Origin: JAPLUA01 sp964625855 | GTDB taxonomy: Bacteria; Verrucomicrobiota; Verrucomicrobiia; Limisphaerales; UBA8199 | Direction: 5' to 3' | Assembly: GCA_964625855.1 (NCBI GenBank) | Contig: CAZVFC010000019.1 | Coordinates: forward strand, 62,001 to 126,000 | Length of the DNA: 64,000 nt | In this document: piece by piece, positions 56,606 to 64,000 of the stretch | Numbering within the stretch: position 1 is the stretch's first letter | Layout: each line of letters begins with the position of its first letter | Notes under the pieces: model-generated | Seen by the model: only the letters and a program-made list of their open reading frames with translations | Told to the model about the DNA's origin: nothing | Databases searched by the model: none | Position numbers and translations under genes: made by a program

Positions 56606-57292
56606 TCACTTCACGGGTTTGAAAGCCGGGAGATTGGTCTTCGGTTTTCGCCGTTCACTCCAGTCCTTGTAGGCCTGCTTAAGTTCATGTCCTTCAGCTG
56701 TGAGGTAGTTGTTGATCTTGCCTTTGAACGTGTTGAATACCGCCGACTTTTCCTCGGCGCTGCCGCCATCCATCGCTTCCTCACGGGCTTCTTTGAGCAG
56801 TTGGAGTATCCTCGCCCTCTGCGTTTCTGTCATGTTCGGCACAATCTCGCAGTAGGCATCGTAGGTCACCTTGACCTTGTTGTAAGTCGTCTGGTCTTTG
56901 ACCCGCTCGACCTGGGCTGGCGTTAAGACCTCAGAAAGATCGGCCAGAAACTTGTCGTGGCTGGCTTTGAGAGACGCCTTGATTTGGGTCGCCTCTTCGG
57001 GGCTCGCCTGCTTGAGCTTCGCATCGTTCGCATCGTGCCAGTCTCGCAGGGCCCGATACCGGGCCACGAGGAGGCGATGCGCCTGCGCGCTCCGGGCCGG
57101 GTCCTTCAAATCCAGGACTGCGAGGATGTCCGCTGCGCGCTTCTCGATGGTCCGGGTGTAAGCCGCCTCGATTGCCTGGGCGGATTGGCCGGGCTCGGCG
57201 GCTACCAGAGCCGACGCGGAACAGACTGCCAGAGTGAAGAACCAAGTGACTACTTGGCAGATCATAGCGGACGTCCTTCGGCTTCTATTCAT
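56606..57292 (-). CDS. DUF3826 family exported protein
   Basis: This 228-residue protein has a signal peptide (MICQVVTWFFTLAVCSASALVAA) followed by a largely helical domain. RAADILAVLDLKDPARSAQAH, VLTPAQVERVKDQTTYNKVK and VPNMTETQRARILQLLKEAR match DUF3826, a family regularly encoded next to pectin and rhamnogalacturonan lyases. It may assist enzyme function in the periplasm, but its role is unknown. The GH95 gene starts about 15 nt beyond its stop, so the two are probably one transcript with the lyase gene. Confidence 0.85.
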   Translation of the reverse strand: MNRSRRTSAMICQVVTWFFTLAVCSASALVAAEPGQSAQAIEAAYTRTIEKRAADILAVLDLKDPARSAQAHRLLVARYRALRDWHDANDAKLKQASPEEATQIKASLKASHDKFLADLSEVLTPAQVERVKDQTTYNKVKVTYDAYCEIVPNMTETQRARILQLLKEAREEAMDGGSAEEKSAVFNTFKGKINNYLTAEGHELKQAYKDWSERRKPKTNLPAFKPVK

Positions 57293-57344
57293 TTTCGGGT
57301 TTCCAGTCGGTTCTCGTCTTCAGCAAGGCGTCGGGTTCAAGGTT

Positions 57345-60119
57345 TCACTGTGCGAAGGCCCGGAACAAGCGCGGTGACTGATTCGTCAGCTCGTTGAGCA
57401 GCAGCCGTTGGATGGTATCGCTCCCGGTCACGTTGGTCCAGTCAAGCCACGCTCCGCCCAGATTCGTCTGGCTCTGAACGGTGAGGCGGCGTCCGAACTC
57501 GCCGGTAAGTTCGAGGTAGAGCGCTCCGTGTTGACTGCGAATGCCAAGCACGGGTGGCTGGGCGAGCCCAACTGAAGAGATCAATCGTAAACCGACAATA
57601 TTCGTCATCGTGTAGCCCCGCGCGTCGGTGACGCTGAAGGCAAAGCTGCCCAGGGCGTTGGTGGTGACGCCGGATGTGAAGCGCGCGGTGCGACCGCCGC
57701 CGATAAGTGTCACCGTGCCGTTGGTCGGCAGGCTGACGTTGTAAACCGGGCTGTTGTTCGTGAAGCCGCGCGTGAATTGCGTTAGGTCAATGTCGAGTGG
57801 CGTGCCGTTGGTGCAGTCGAAATGCGGCGCCGCCAGCCAGTTCAGGTAATCTTCCAGGTTCGTGTATTCGTCGCCGTCGGGATCGCCGTTGCTGTCGGAG
57901 AAGTCGCCGGGCAGCGAGTTGGGATTCAGGCCGTTAATGTGTTCCCACCAGCCGGGCAGGCCGTCGTGGTCGGTATCCCAATCCGCAGCGCGCGTGGCGG
58001 TTCCGTAATTCTCCCACCCGCCGACGTCAGTCTGCGAGTCTGGCAGGCCGGGGACCCCGCTGATGCTGCCCGTGTAAGTGCAGGTGCCGTTGATCGTCTC
58101 GCGGACCACCCGCGCATCATGCTCGTCCATCTGCGGTTGGTTGCAGCCAACGTCGGACAGCACTTTCTTGTAGGCGTTCGTGACCTCGTCAATGGTGGCA
58201 TAGGAGGGGAAGAACGGGGCATTTATCCATGGGCTGTAACCCTGCGGCGTTCCGGTATAGCTCCGCGCACTCTCCTGCTGGTTCGTCTGGTAGTAACCCG
58301 GCATCACATTCCCGACGAAATAATACTGCTGCGTGCCGGGGAAGTTTTCGTATTGGGCGGTCAGGATTTTGAATTCATTAATGGCCGGGCCTGGCTGGTA
58401 ATAGTTTTTTACGAAATTGACCTCGTGCGCGCCGCCGTCGGTGGTGCGCCCGCCCCAGTTGTAAACCACGTTGTTGAAGATATCGAGCCGGCCCGCGAAA
58501 TTGCCGTTTGCATCCAGGCCGCCCGCCAGGCTCCAGTTGCGCCCTTCGCAATGCGCCAGCAGGTTGTGATGAAAGCTCGCGACATCGCCGCGGATGCTGG
58601 CCGCGTAGCCGTGCCTGGTCCCGGGCGGATACTTGTCATGCCCCGCGATATTCAACGCCTCGGAAATCAACACTCTCTGCATGGTGAGATTCCGGGCGCC
58701 GCGCGTGCTCATCTCCTCGTCAATGCCCCAACTGATGGAACAATGATCCAGGATCGTGTGATCCGCGCCGGCCATGCCGGAGCCATTCTGCGTCTCGCCG
58801 CTGATATCGCCCACGCGGGAACGGATGTGGCGACAGATGACATCGCGTGGACCGCTCATGCCGAACTGATGTTTGCGCGTGCAAATCCCTTTGCCAGGCG
58901 CCGTCTGGCCGGCAACCGTGATATAGGGCATGCTTCCGCTGATGAGCAGGTCGGACTCGAGCGTGATCAGGCCGGAGACGTTGAACACCACGGTGCGCGG
59001 TCCGTAATTGCCTTCGATCGCGTCGCGGAAACTGCCCGGACCGCTGTCATTCAGATTCGTCACTTCCACCACCACGCCGCCCCGGCCGCCGCGGGCAAAG
59101 CGCCCGTAGCCTTCCGCACCGGGGAACGCCAAATGCCGCGCGCGGAATTTCCAGAGATCGCCCCTGATTACACCGTTGGTGTAGTCCACTTCATCTACAC
59201 GCCACCAATAGGTCAACAGGCTCGAAAGACCGGTCATCAGGCAATTGGTCGCCCCCTGGTTGCCCGTAAACTCAGGCGAGGCGGTGTTCGCATGCATCAC
59301 CGCGTTGCTGCTCGTGCCGAAATAAAGGTTGTGCGAAACGGCGAGGGCGGCCCCGTGCCAGCTCAACAGCACACTGCGCGCCGCGTCGGCATCCACGTGT
59401 TCGTCGCCATTGGCGGGCGACGGTGTGTTCGCCTTGAATCGGAAGTTGGGAGTGTCGAGTTCAAAGCTATCAATGCAGACGTTGCAGTCAGTGACCGTGA
59501 AGTTGGTGCTCGCTTCGTAGGTGATGACGGTGTCCGCGAACCCATCGGAAATGAACTCGACGTAGGAGTAAGCGGCGTCCGCGTTGTTCGTCACCCGGTT
59601 GCTGACGGGCAGGTTCGTGATGACTTGGGTGCCGTTGAGGTACACGTTGAGCGGACTGAAGGTGTAGGTGGCGGGGTTCTGCCACGTGTTGTGCCACGCC
59701 AGGAGCGTGTGCGGCCCGGCGGGGAGGCCGCTGATCGTGAGCTCGATCCGCGCCCCCGGCGCCGTGCTCACGCCGACGGTGTTGGCGAGGTGCGGCGGCT
59801 CGACTTGAATGCCGTCGCTCACCAGCTTTGCATTCCATCCCGGCGTCGTCAGCCCGGCGGCATAGCGATCGGGCCGCAGCGCGGTGCCAGTTGGCCCCAC
59901 GCGACGGAAGGTGAATGTGACGCCGCTGAAGGTGTTCGAGATCGCGTCGCCGCCGGGAAACCAAAGGCTGTTCGTGTTCCATGAAATGCAGGCCATGTCC
60001 CAACCTTCGGACACCGGGCGGTTATTCGCGTTGAAATCCACCTTGATTTCCTGCGCGAGCGCGGAAGCCGAGGCCCACCCGGCGACGACGCTGATACAGC
60101 AAAACCGCTTTGGAATCAT
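57345..60119 (-). CDS. Exported PL1-like pectate lyase, multi-domain
   Basis: This 924-residue protein has a signal peptide (CCISVVAGWASASALA). Residues about 20-240 are a beta-sandwich carbohydrate-binding-like region (FELDTPNFRFKANTPSP at its end), with an Fn3-like segment near 250-320. Residues about 330-720 form a right-handed beta-helix of the PL1 pectate lyase type (FPGAEGYGRFARGGRGGVVV, TVVFNVSGLITLESDLLISG, MAGADHTILDHCSISWGIDE, AASIRGDVASFHHNLLAHCE). A thrombospondin-3-like calcium spacer follows (DTDHDGLPGWWEHINGLNPN), and the shared C-terminal module (TVQSQTNLGGAWLDWTNVTG, RLFRAFAQ) ends it. It probably cleaves pectin or a related uronate polymer outside the cell. Confidence 0.88.
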   Translation of the reverse strand: MIPKRFCCISVVAGWASASALAQEIKVDFNANNRPVSEGWDMACISWNTNSLWFPGGDAISNTFSGVTFTFRRVGPTGTALRPDRYAAGLTTPGWNAKLVSDGIQVEPPHLANTVGVSTAPGARIELTISGLPAGPHTLLAWHNTWQNPATYTFSPLNVYLNGTQVITNLPVSNRVTNNADAAYSYVEFISDGFADTVITYEASTNFTVTDCNVCIDSFELDTPNFRFKANTPSPANGDEHVDADAARSVLLSWHGAALAVSHNLYFGTSSNAVMHANTASPEFTGNQGATNCLMTGLSSLLTYWWRVDEVDYTNGVIRGDLWKFRARHLAFPGAEGYGRFARGGRGGVVVEVTNLNDSGPGSFRDAIEGNYGPRTVVFNVSGLITLESDLLISGSMPYITVAGQTAPGKGICTRKHQFGMSGPRDVICRHIRSRVGDISGETQNGSGMAGADHTILDHCSISWGIDEEMSTRGARNLTMQRVLISEALNIAGHDKYPPGTRHGYAASIRGDVASFHHNLLAHCEGRNWSLAGGLDANGNFAGRLDIFNNVVYNWGGRTTDGGAHEVNFVKNYYQPGPAINEFKILTAQYENFPGTQQYYFVGNVMPGYYQTNQQESARSYTGTPQGYSPWINAPFFPSYATIDEVTNAYKKVLSDVGCNQPQMDEHDARVVRETINGTCTYTGSISGVPGLPDSQTDVGGWENYGTATRAADWDTDHDGLPGWWEHINGLNPNSLPGDFSDSNGDPDGDEYTNLEDYLNWLAAPHFDCTNGTPLDIDLTQFTRGFTNNSPVYNVSLPTNGTVTLIGGGRTARFTSGVTTNALGSFAFSVTDARGYTMTNIVGLRLISSVGLAQPPVLGIRSQHGALYLELTGEFGRRLTVQSQTNLGGAWLDWTNVTGSDTIQRLLLNELTNQSPRLFRAFAQ

Positions 60120-60417
60120 CCCCGGAACCTTACCACGGACAGTGGATGGGCAAGAATACGAATTTCGACATATTTCTGAAGCACATTGCCGCCCCCTGCA
60201 ACTACCGTCGCGCCAAGGGCAACCACACGCTCATTTCCGAAGCCCCGCGGTTGGCCTGGACGAAGACCAGGGAGCCGTGCTTAATCGCAAATTGATTGAG
60301 CGCTGCCCCGACGAAAGGATTGGCCTCGAGTGGTTGGTAGGGACGCCTCGGCGCCCGAGGCGCGAGGCTTCCCTGGCCATGGCGTGGCGCCTTGCCAATG
60401 AAAGTCCCATGACGGTT
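60120..60417. other. Spacer with GCCTCG/CGAGGC hairpin
   Basis: No gene is recognised. A hairpin GCCTCG-GCGCC-CGAGGC lies at 60345-60361 and resembles the palindrome at 20867-20879. Confidence 0.4.
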
Positions 60418-60720
60418 TCATTCACAGATCTGCTGCTGATCGCCGCCGGACTGCGGGGCCAGCGTGATCGTCCGATGCGTGCCGGTTAACGAGGTTTGTT
60501 CCGGGCGCGGCGTCGGGACCGACTGCCAGTCGCAGGCGCGGTTCACGATCTGCCGCATGCGCTGGAACCACCAACTGGCCCGGCTCCGACGGTTTCGGAG
60601 CTGGCCAACGCTCCGAGCGGCGGAAACCGCGGGGAGGCCGAGTTCCAACTGAGAATCCGGGACCGCCGGCTGGCCACTCGTAAGGCGCGCTCCTGTGAGA
60701 TGTGCTGGTGCAAAGTGCAT
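60418..60720 (-). CDS. Hypothetical 100-aa protein
   Basis: This 100-residue frame contains the protein-like segment SWWFQRMRQIVNRACDWQSV, then PTPRPEQTSLTG near the C-terminus; the N-terminal half is low in conserved character. AAAGGA lies 8 nt before the ATG as a ribosome binding site. A 7-bp inverted repeat (60751-60769) upstream could be an operator. I do not recognise the family. It could also be the tail of a partly decayed gene. Confidence 0.45.
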   Translation of the reverse strand: MHFAPAHLTGARLTSGQPAVPDSQLELGLPAVSAARSVGQLRNRRSRASWWFQRMRQIVNRACDWQSVPTPRPEQTSLTGTHRTITLAPQSGGDQQQICE

Positions 60721-60750
60721 AGTTTTTTCCTTTCATCCTCTCACGGGGGG

Positions 60751-60769
60751 TTGGACAAATACTGTCCAA
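60751..60769. promoter_or_regulatory. Inverted repeat TTGGACA-N5-TGTCCAA, candidate operator
   Basis: A perfect 7-bp dyad (TTGGACA/TGTCCAA) separated by AATAC lies 31 nt upstream of the start of the 100-aa frame, within an AT-rich stretch. Size and spacing suit a dimeric repressor site. No regulator is identified. Confidence 0.4.
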
Positions 60770-61056
60770 GCCTAAAATAGTCTTTCGATGTTAAATGAGG
60801 AAAACTACTTAATGGAAGGCGTGTCCGGCGTTCCTGTGCCAAGGGGCGAAGAATCTCTTTCGTCGAGGTAGCTTCCCGGCAGATGGGGAGATGGCCGGTT
60901 GAGGGGGGCCGACCGTGATCTATCGGACTACACCGCAAAGTCGTAAGGTACCGGCCGGTAAAAGCGACTCCCAGCGGTGGTTTCGACAATCCATCCCTTT
61001 TCGGCTGCGAGGACGAAAGACTTCGTTGTGGGGGGCAGGCGGAGATGCCTGCGCCA
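60770..61056. other. Intergenic region, nothing recognised
   Basis: No gene or clear repeat. The 60770-60830 part is AT-rich compared with its surroundings. Confidence 0.5.
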
Positions 61057-62229
61057 CTATGCTTTGGCGTAGAACTGTTCGACCACCGGGCGGAAGTTGT
61101 TTTCGCCGACGTTCACGATCCCCATTTCGCGCCGGGCGTTTTCCTCCGAATCGCTGGCGTGGGCGGCGTTAACCATGATGGTCTGGCCGAACTCGCGCCG
61201 GATGGACCCGGGCGGGGCCTTGGAGGGGTCGGTCGGGCCGAGAACATCGCGGATCTTGCGCACGGCATCCACCCCCTCATAGACCAGGGCGACGCATTTC
61301 TCCGAGCCAGGCTTGTCCACCTCGGCCACCGGGCATTCCGACGGGCTGCGTCCGGACATGAACCTGACGATGTTCTCGAACTGGTTGTCGCCGAAGGGGA
61401 CGCCGAGAATCTCGCCGAACTGTCGTTCGTGGTCCCGAGTGAGCAGGAAGCCCAGTTCCTTCTCAATGGCGGCCTTGGCCCTCGCGGCGACGACGTCCTT
61501 GAGCTTGGTTCGCAGCGTTTCGCGGACCGGACCGTAGAATTGCATGGCCTGCGCCACGCTCATGCGATGCACTTTGACTCCGACGATGTAGAGCCCCGTG
61601 CGGGAGAAGAAGTCAATCATGTTGCCGGGGCGGCCCGTGGGGAAGCGGAAGTTCTCCGGCTTGATCAGTACGAGCGTCCGCTGCGGCTTCTCCCCCGGTT
61701 GATAGGGAATGACGTCTTCGAGCACCCCGCCGTCGGTATCTGAGTAATGAGCCCACATTCTGAGCTTCGATGCGGCCTCATCGGCGGTGGGCGACGCCAG
61801 CACTGCCGGCTCGAAGTATCGCAACTGGTCGTTCTCGTCAACAATCAGGTCGCCGTAGGTGTCGCGAATGGACTCGCCCACGCGGCGATCCGGGCCGACG
61901 TTGCCTACCACCGAGCGGGTACGGCGGACGGCGTCCTCACCTTGAAAGAGCAGCATCATGATACGCCGGCGGCGCCCGGTTTTCGGATCGGGGGCGAGGT
62001 TCCTTAGGATGTAATCGTAGATGAGTTCCTGGATGCGGCGGTCCTGCGGATCATTGGCCGAAATGGTCTCCTCGGCATACTTCTTCACCAATTCTGCGCT
62101 GGGGGCGAACATTCGGGCCGCCACCAATTCACAGCCCGTCCGCGTGATCAAGCGGGTGAGGATGCCGCCCGTACGCGATTTGTGGAGCGAATAGGGGGTG
62201 ATTATGACGTAGGCGAGTTGCTGGGCCAT
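61057..62229 (-). CDS. Tandem nucleoside diphosphate kinase-like protein, first domain degenerate
   Basis: This 390-residue protein holds two NDK-fold domains. The second (from about residue 185, RTLVLIKPENFRFPTG) keeps the phosphate-binding Lys in LIKPENF and the catalytic His in VNAAHASDSEENARREM, plus GPTDPSKAPPGSIRREFG. It also has an insert of about 40 residues in the middle (FGEILGVPFGDNQFENIVRF). The first domain (AYVIITPYSLHKSRTGGILT, IMMLLFQGEDAVRRTRSVVG) lacks both the KP motif and the active His, ending instead with DENDQLRYFEP. Single-domain NDKs have about 140 residues. One active site per chain is expected, converting NDPs to NTPs. The DUF5679 gene lies 3 nt upstream. Confidence 0.88.
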   Translation of the reverse strand: MAQQLAYVIITPYSLHKSRTGGILTRLITRTGCELVAARMFAPSAELVKKYAEETISANDPQDRRIQELIYDYILRNLAPDPKTGRRRRIMMLLFQGEDAVRRTRSVVGNVGPDRRVGESIRDTYGDLIVDENDQLRYFEPAVLASPTADEAASKLRMWAHYSDTDGGVLEDVIPYQPGEKPQRTLVLIKPENFRFPTGRPGNMIDFFSRTGLYIVGVKVHRMSVAQAMQFYGPVRETLRTKLKDVVAARAKAAIEKELGFLLTRDHERQFGEILGVPFGDNQFENIVRFMSGRSPSECPVAEVDKPGSEKCVALVYEGVDAVRKIRDVLGPTDPSKAPPGSIRREFGQTIMVNAAHASDSEENARREMGIVNVGENNFRPVVEQFYAKA

Positions 62230-62232
62230 AGA

Positions 62233-62460
62233 TTAGGTGTTGGTAGGGGGGGCGGGAGGTGCCGAGTCAGCGGGCGCAGGGTCCGGGGGAGTCGTGGGGG
62301 CGGCGGGTGTGCTGCCTTTGCCGCCTAAAATCTTGAACATCACCGTGCCACAGGTCGGGCACTTGCCCTTGATAGCCTTGCGACCGTTCTTCATGGTTTC
62401 CTCGACCCCGCCGACTATTTCCTTCCTGGCCTTACATTTGACGCAGTATCCTTCAGGCAT
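62233..62460 (-). CDS. DUF5679 zinc-ribbon protein
   Basis: This 75-residue protein begins MPEGYCVKCKARKEI, with paired knuckles C6-x2-C9 and C34-x2-C37 and the DUF5679 core ETMKNGRKAIKGKCPTCGT. A proline/alanine-rich tail follows. Bacterial homologues of this type are sometimes fused to DNA topoisomerase I, but no function is established. An alternative start at ATG 62487 adds nine basic residues (KRRGGKLS). The NDK-like gene starts 3 nt after its stop, so they are co-transcribed. Confidence 0.85.
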   Translation of the reverse strand: MPEGYCVKCKARKEIVGGVEETMKNGRKAIKGKCPTCGTVMFKILGGKGSTPAAPTTPPDPAPADSAPPAPPTNT

Positions 62461-62639
62461 AGAGAGTTTGCCGCCGCGGCGCTTCATGCAGCACGGCAGT
62501 TATTGGCGATAAGGTAGGGGGAAACCCTGATCATCGTCAACACGGAAAGGGCACGGGGAAACACCGACCAGTCGGCACCCCCGGAGAGTGCCGCCCAACG
62601 CTGCCATCCTTCATCCCTAAATCATTCAATTCGAACAGC

Positions 62640-64000
62640 TTACAAAGCCGCAGACTCCGCATTGCCCCCGGTTTGGGCAGGGGGGAGGGCGCAGGCGCAC
62701 TGCAACTGGGTAGGCAAGGGCAGCTCCCGGAGGGTGGTTTTCAGGATCTTGCCGGTGCTATTCCGGGGCAGGGCAGGCAGAAACACCATCTGGCGGGGGA
62801 CTTTGTAATCAGCCACCTTCTTTCGGACAAACTGCTGCAGGGTCTTCTCATCCAGCTCTATCCCGTCGTTCGGCGAGATGTAGGCGATCGGCTGTTCGCC
62901 CCGGCGCGCGTCAGGCATCCCGACGACGGCCACCTCTTTCACACCAGGAAACTGGTAGAGGACCTCCTCAATCTCGCGCGGATATACGTTGATGCCGTTG
63001 ACCAGCAGCATGTCCTTCTTGCGGTCGGTGATGAAATAATAGCCTTCGGCGTCCCGGTAGCCGATATCGCCGGTTAACAGCCAGCCGTTGCGCATGACCT
63101 TGGCAGTCTCCTCCGGCTTCTGCCAGTAACCCAGCATGACATTGCCCCCCCGCACACACAACTCGCCGATTTCATTCGTGCCCAGTTCGCGGCCGGCATC
63201 GTCCTGGATGCTGACTTCCACGTGCGGAATCGGCAGGCCAATCGAGCCGACCTTGCGCGTGCGGTCGAGCGGGTTCTTGGTTACCACTGGGCTCGCCTCG
63301 CTCAGTCCGTAACCTTCAATGAGCGGGATATGGAACTTGGCTTCGAACTCCTTGAGCACCTGCGCCGGCAGAGGCGCGGCGCCGCTGATGCAAACCCGCA
63401 GTGGCAGGTGCGGATGGATTTGGGCGTTGGCCATGCTCCGGTAAAACTGCGGGATTCCGGGCAGAAGCGTGGCCTGACGTTGAATGATCTCCTGCATCAC
63501 ATTGCGCACCGGGTGCAGGGACTTGACCAGCACGATGGACCCACCCACGAGCAGCGGCAGCAGCATGCCTACGGTCAGCATGTAGCTGTGAAACAACGGA
63601 AGCAGCACCCCAAAGCGATCGGAGTCAACGGTCTTCAGCACGATGCGGCAGCTTTCAACGTTGTGGAGCAGATTCCCGTGCGAAAGCATCGCCCCCTTGG
63701 GCCGTCCGGTCGTACCGGACGTATAGATGATGACGGCCAGGTCCGATTTGGAGCGGATCGCCGCGGTCACGCCATGGTGTGCGGTGTGGCGACCGTGCTC
63801 CGAGGGCCGCGCCTGGGTATCCTCGAGCTCCTCGACCCGGAACAACTTCAAGTGCGGTCTGGCTGCCTCGAGCGCTCGGTGGTGCGATCCCAACTCGGCG
63901 TCGGTGATCAGCACATCAATACCCGCATCGTTCAGGATGTAATTGACCTCGTCCGCTTTCAGGAAGTTGTTGATCGGCACGACTACGCCGCCTGCCCTAA
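62640..64000 (-). CDS. AMP-dependent acyl-CoA synthetase, N-terminus outside window
   Basis: The visible C-terminal about 450 residues belong to the ANL superfamily. Motif A3 is IIYTSGTTGRPKGAMLSHGN, A5 is EGYGLSEASPV, A7/A8 are LLTGDIGYRDAEGYYFITDR and KDMLLVNGINVYPREIEEVL, and the catalytic lysine motif A10 is PRNSTGKILKTTLREL. This best fits long-chain fatty acid-CoA ligases, which activate fatty acids with ATP and CoA. The frame stays open to the window end (RAGGVVVPINNFLKADE), so the start lies beyond 64000. The C-terminal tail after the A10 motif is low complexity. Confidence 0.92.
   Translation of the reverse strand, partial: RAGGVVVPINNFLKADEVNYILNDAGIDVLITDAELGSHHRALEAARPHLKLFRVEELEDTQARPSEHGRHTAHHGVTAAIRSKSDLAVIIYTSGTTGRPKGAMLSHGNLLHNVESCRIVLKTVDSDRFGVLLPLFHSYMLTVGMLLPLLVGGSIVLVKSLHPVRNVMQEIIQRQATLLPGIPQFYRSMANAQIHPHLPLRVCISGAAPLPAQVLKEFEAKFHIPLIEGYGLSEASPVVTKNPLDRTRKVGSIGLPIPHVEVSIQDDAGRELGTNEIGELCVRGGNVMLGYWQKPEETAKVMRNGWLLTGDIGYRDAEGYYFITDRKKDMLLVNGINVYPREIEEVLYQFPGVKEVAVVGMPDARRGEQPIAYISPNDGIELDEKTLQQFVRKKVADYKVPRQMVFLPALPRNSTGKILKTTLRELPLPTQLQCACALPPAQTGGNAESAAL

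Noticed and set aside
57822..59984. 720-codon plus-strand frame opposite the pectate lyase gene
   Set aside because: Shadow frame caused by codon bias; the lyase frame carries clear motifs.

Overview
The window is a GC-rich chromosomal segment that most likely comes from an uncultured member of the Verrucomicrobiota (Pedosphaera/Limisphaera-like). No rRNA is present, so this rests on gene content: exported proteins ending in a shared C-terminal module, a fucosidase/pectate-lyase locus with a DUF3826 protein, and abundant short palindromic repeats. Coding density is moderate, and the gaps are filled by repeats and gene remnants.

Layout. 0.4-5 kb: primary sigma factor, UPF0173 hydrolase, tRNA-Met and a PQQ-repeat exported protein. 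4.9 kb: repeat copy A with a near-perfect 91-nt hairpin. 5.5-8.3 kb: large exported beta-helix/InlB-repeat protein. 8.5-11.5 kb: ligA, carrying an in-frame palindrome, with an M50 protease. 11.6-14.7 kb: exported malectin-type carbohydrate protein. 14.8-16.1 kb: DUF883/YqjE-like stress trio and a small zinc-ribbon protein. 16.7-18.7 kb: exported endonuclease/phosphatase-family protein. 18.9-23.9 kb: cyclic-nucleotide-binding protein, then a complete sulfate ABC operon. 23.9-26.6 kb: deacetylase-like protein, then a secreted toxin-like protein with a CPCC protein. 26.8-32.3 kb: POT transporter, a decayed second ligA fragment, two glycosyltransferases and tRNA-Gln. 32.4-34.5 kb: a decay zone holding a deleted restriction-methylase remnant, repeat copy B, a LamG-type remnant, a hairpin array and a 5'-truncated transaldolase. 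34.5-38.8 kb: pgi, pgl, LssY-like and YIP1 proteins. 39-42.7 kb: GH140-like hydrolase, pseudopilin remnant, PepF. 43-47.2 kb: division cluster mraZ-ftsL-like-ftsI-ftsW behind five evenly spaced boxes that look like an MraZ operator. 47.4-49.3 kb: OPT transporter. 49.7-60.1 kb: polysaccharide locus (GH43-like/GH29 fusion, GH95, DUF3826, PL1) interrupted by a putative mobile element. 60.4-64 kb: small protein, tandem NDK-like protein, DUF5679 protein and a partial acyl-CoA synthetase.

The strongest candidate for something undescribed is 52151-54200. A 570-aa protein of no known function, with a C-terminal winged-helix-like region, is bounded by perfect 12-bp terminal inverted repeats and subterminal hairpins. 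A related gene-less hairpin array lies at 33957-34060, and its arms differ by compensatory changes. Together these look like a self-contained mobile element and its non-autonomous derivative. Other notable points are the repeat that extends the LigA protein, the MraZ-box array, the secreted toxin/CPCC pair, and a tandem NDK whose first domain has lost its catalytic residues.
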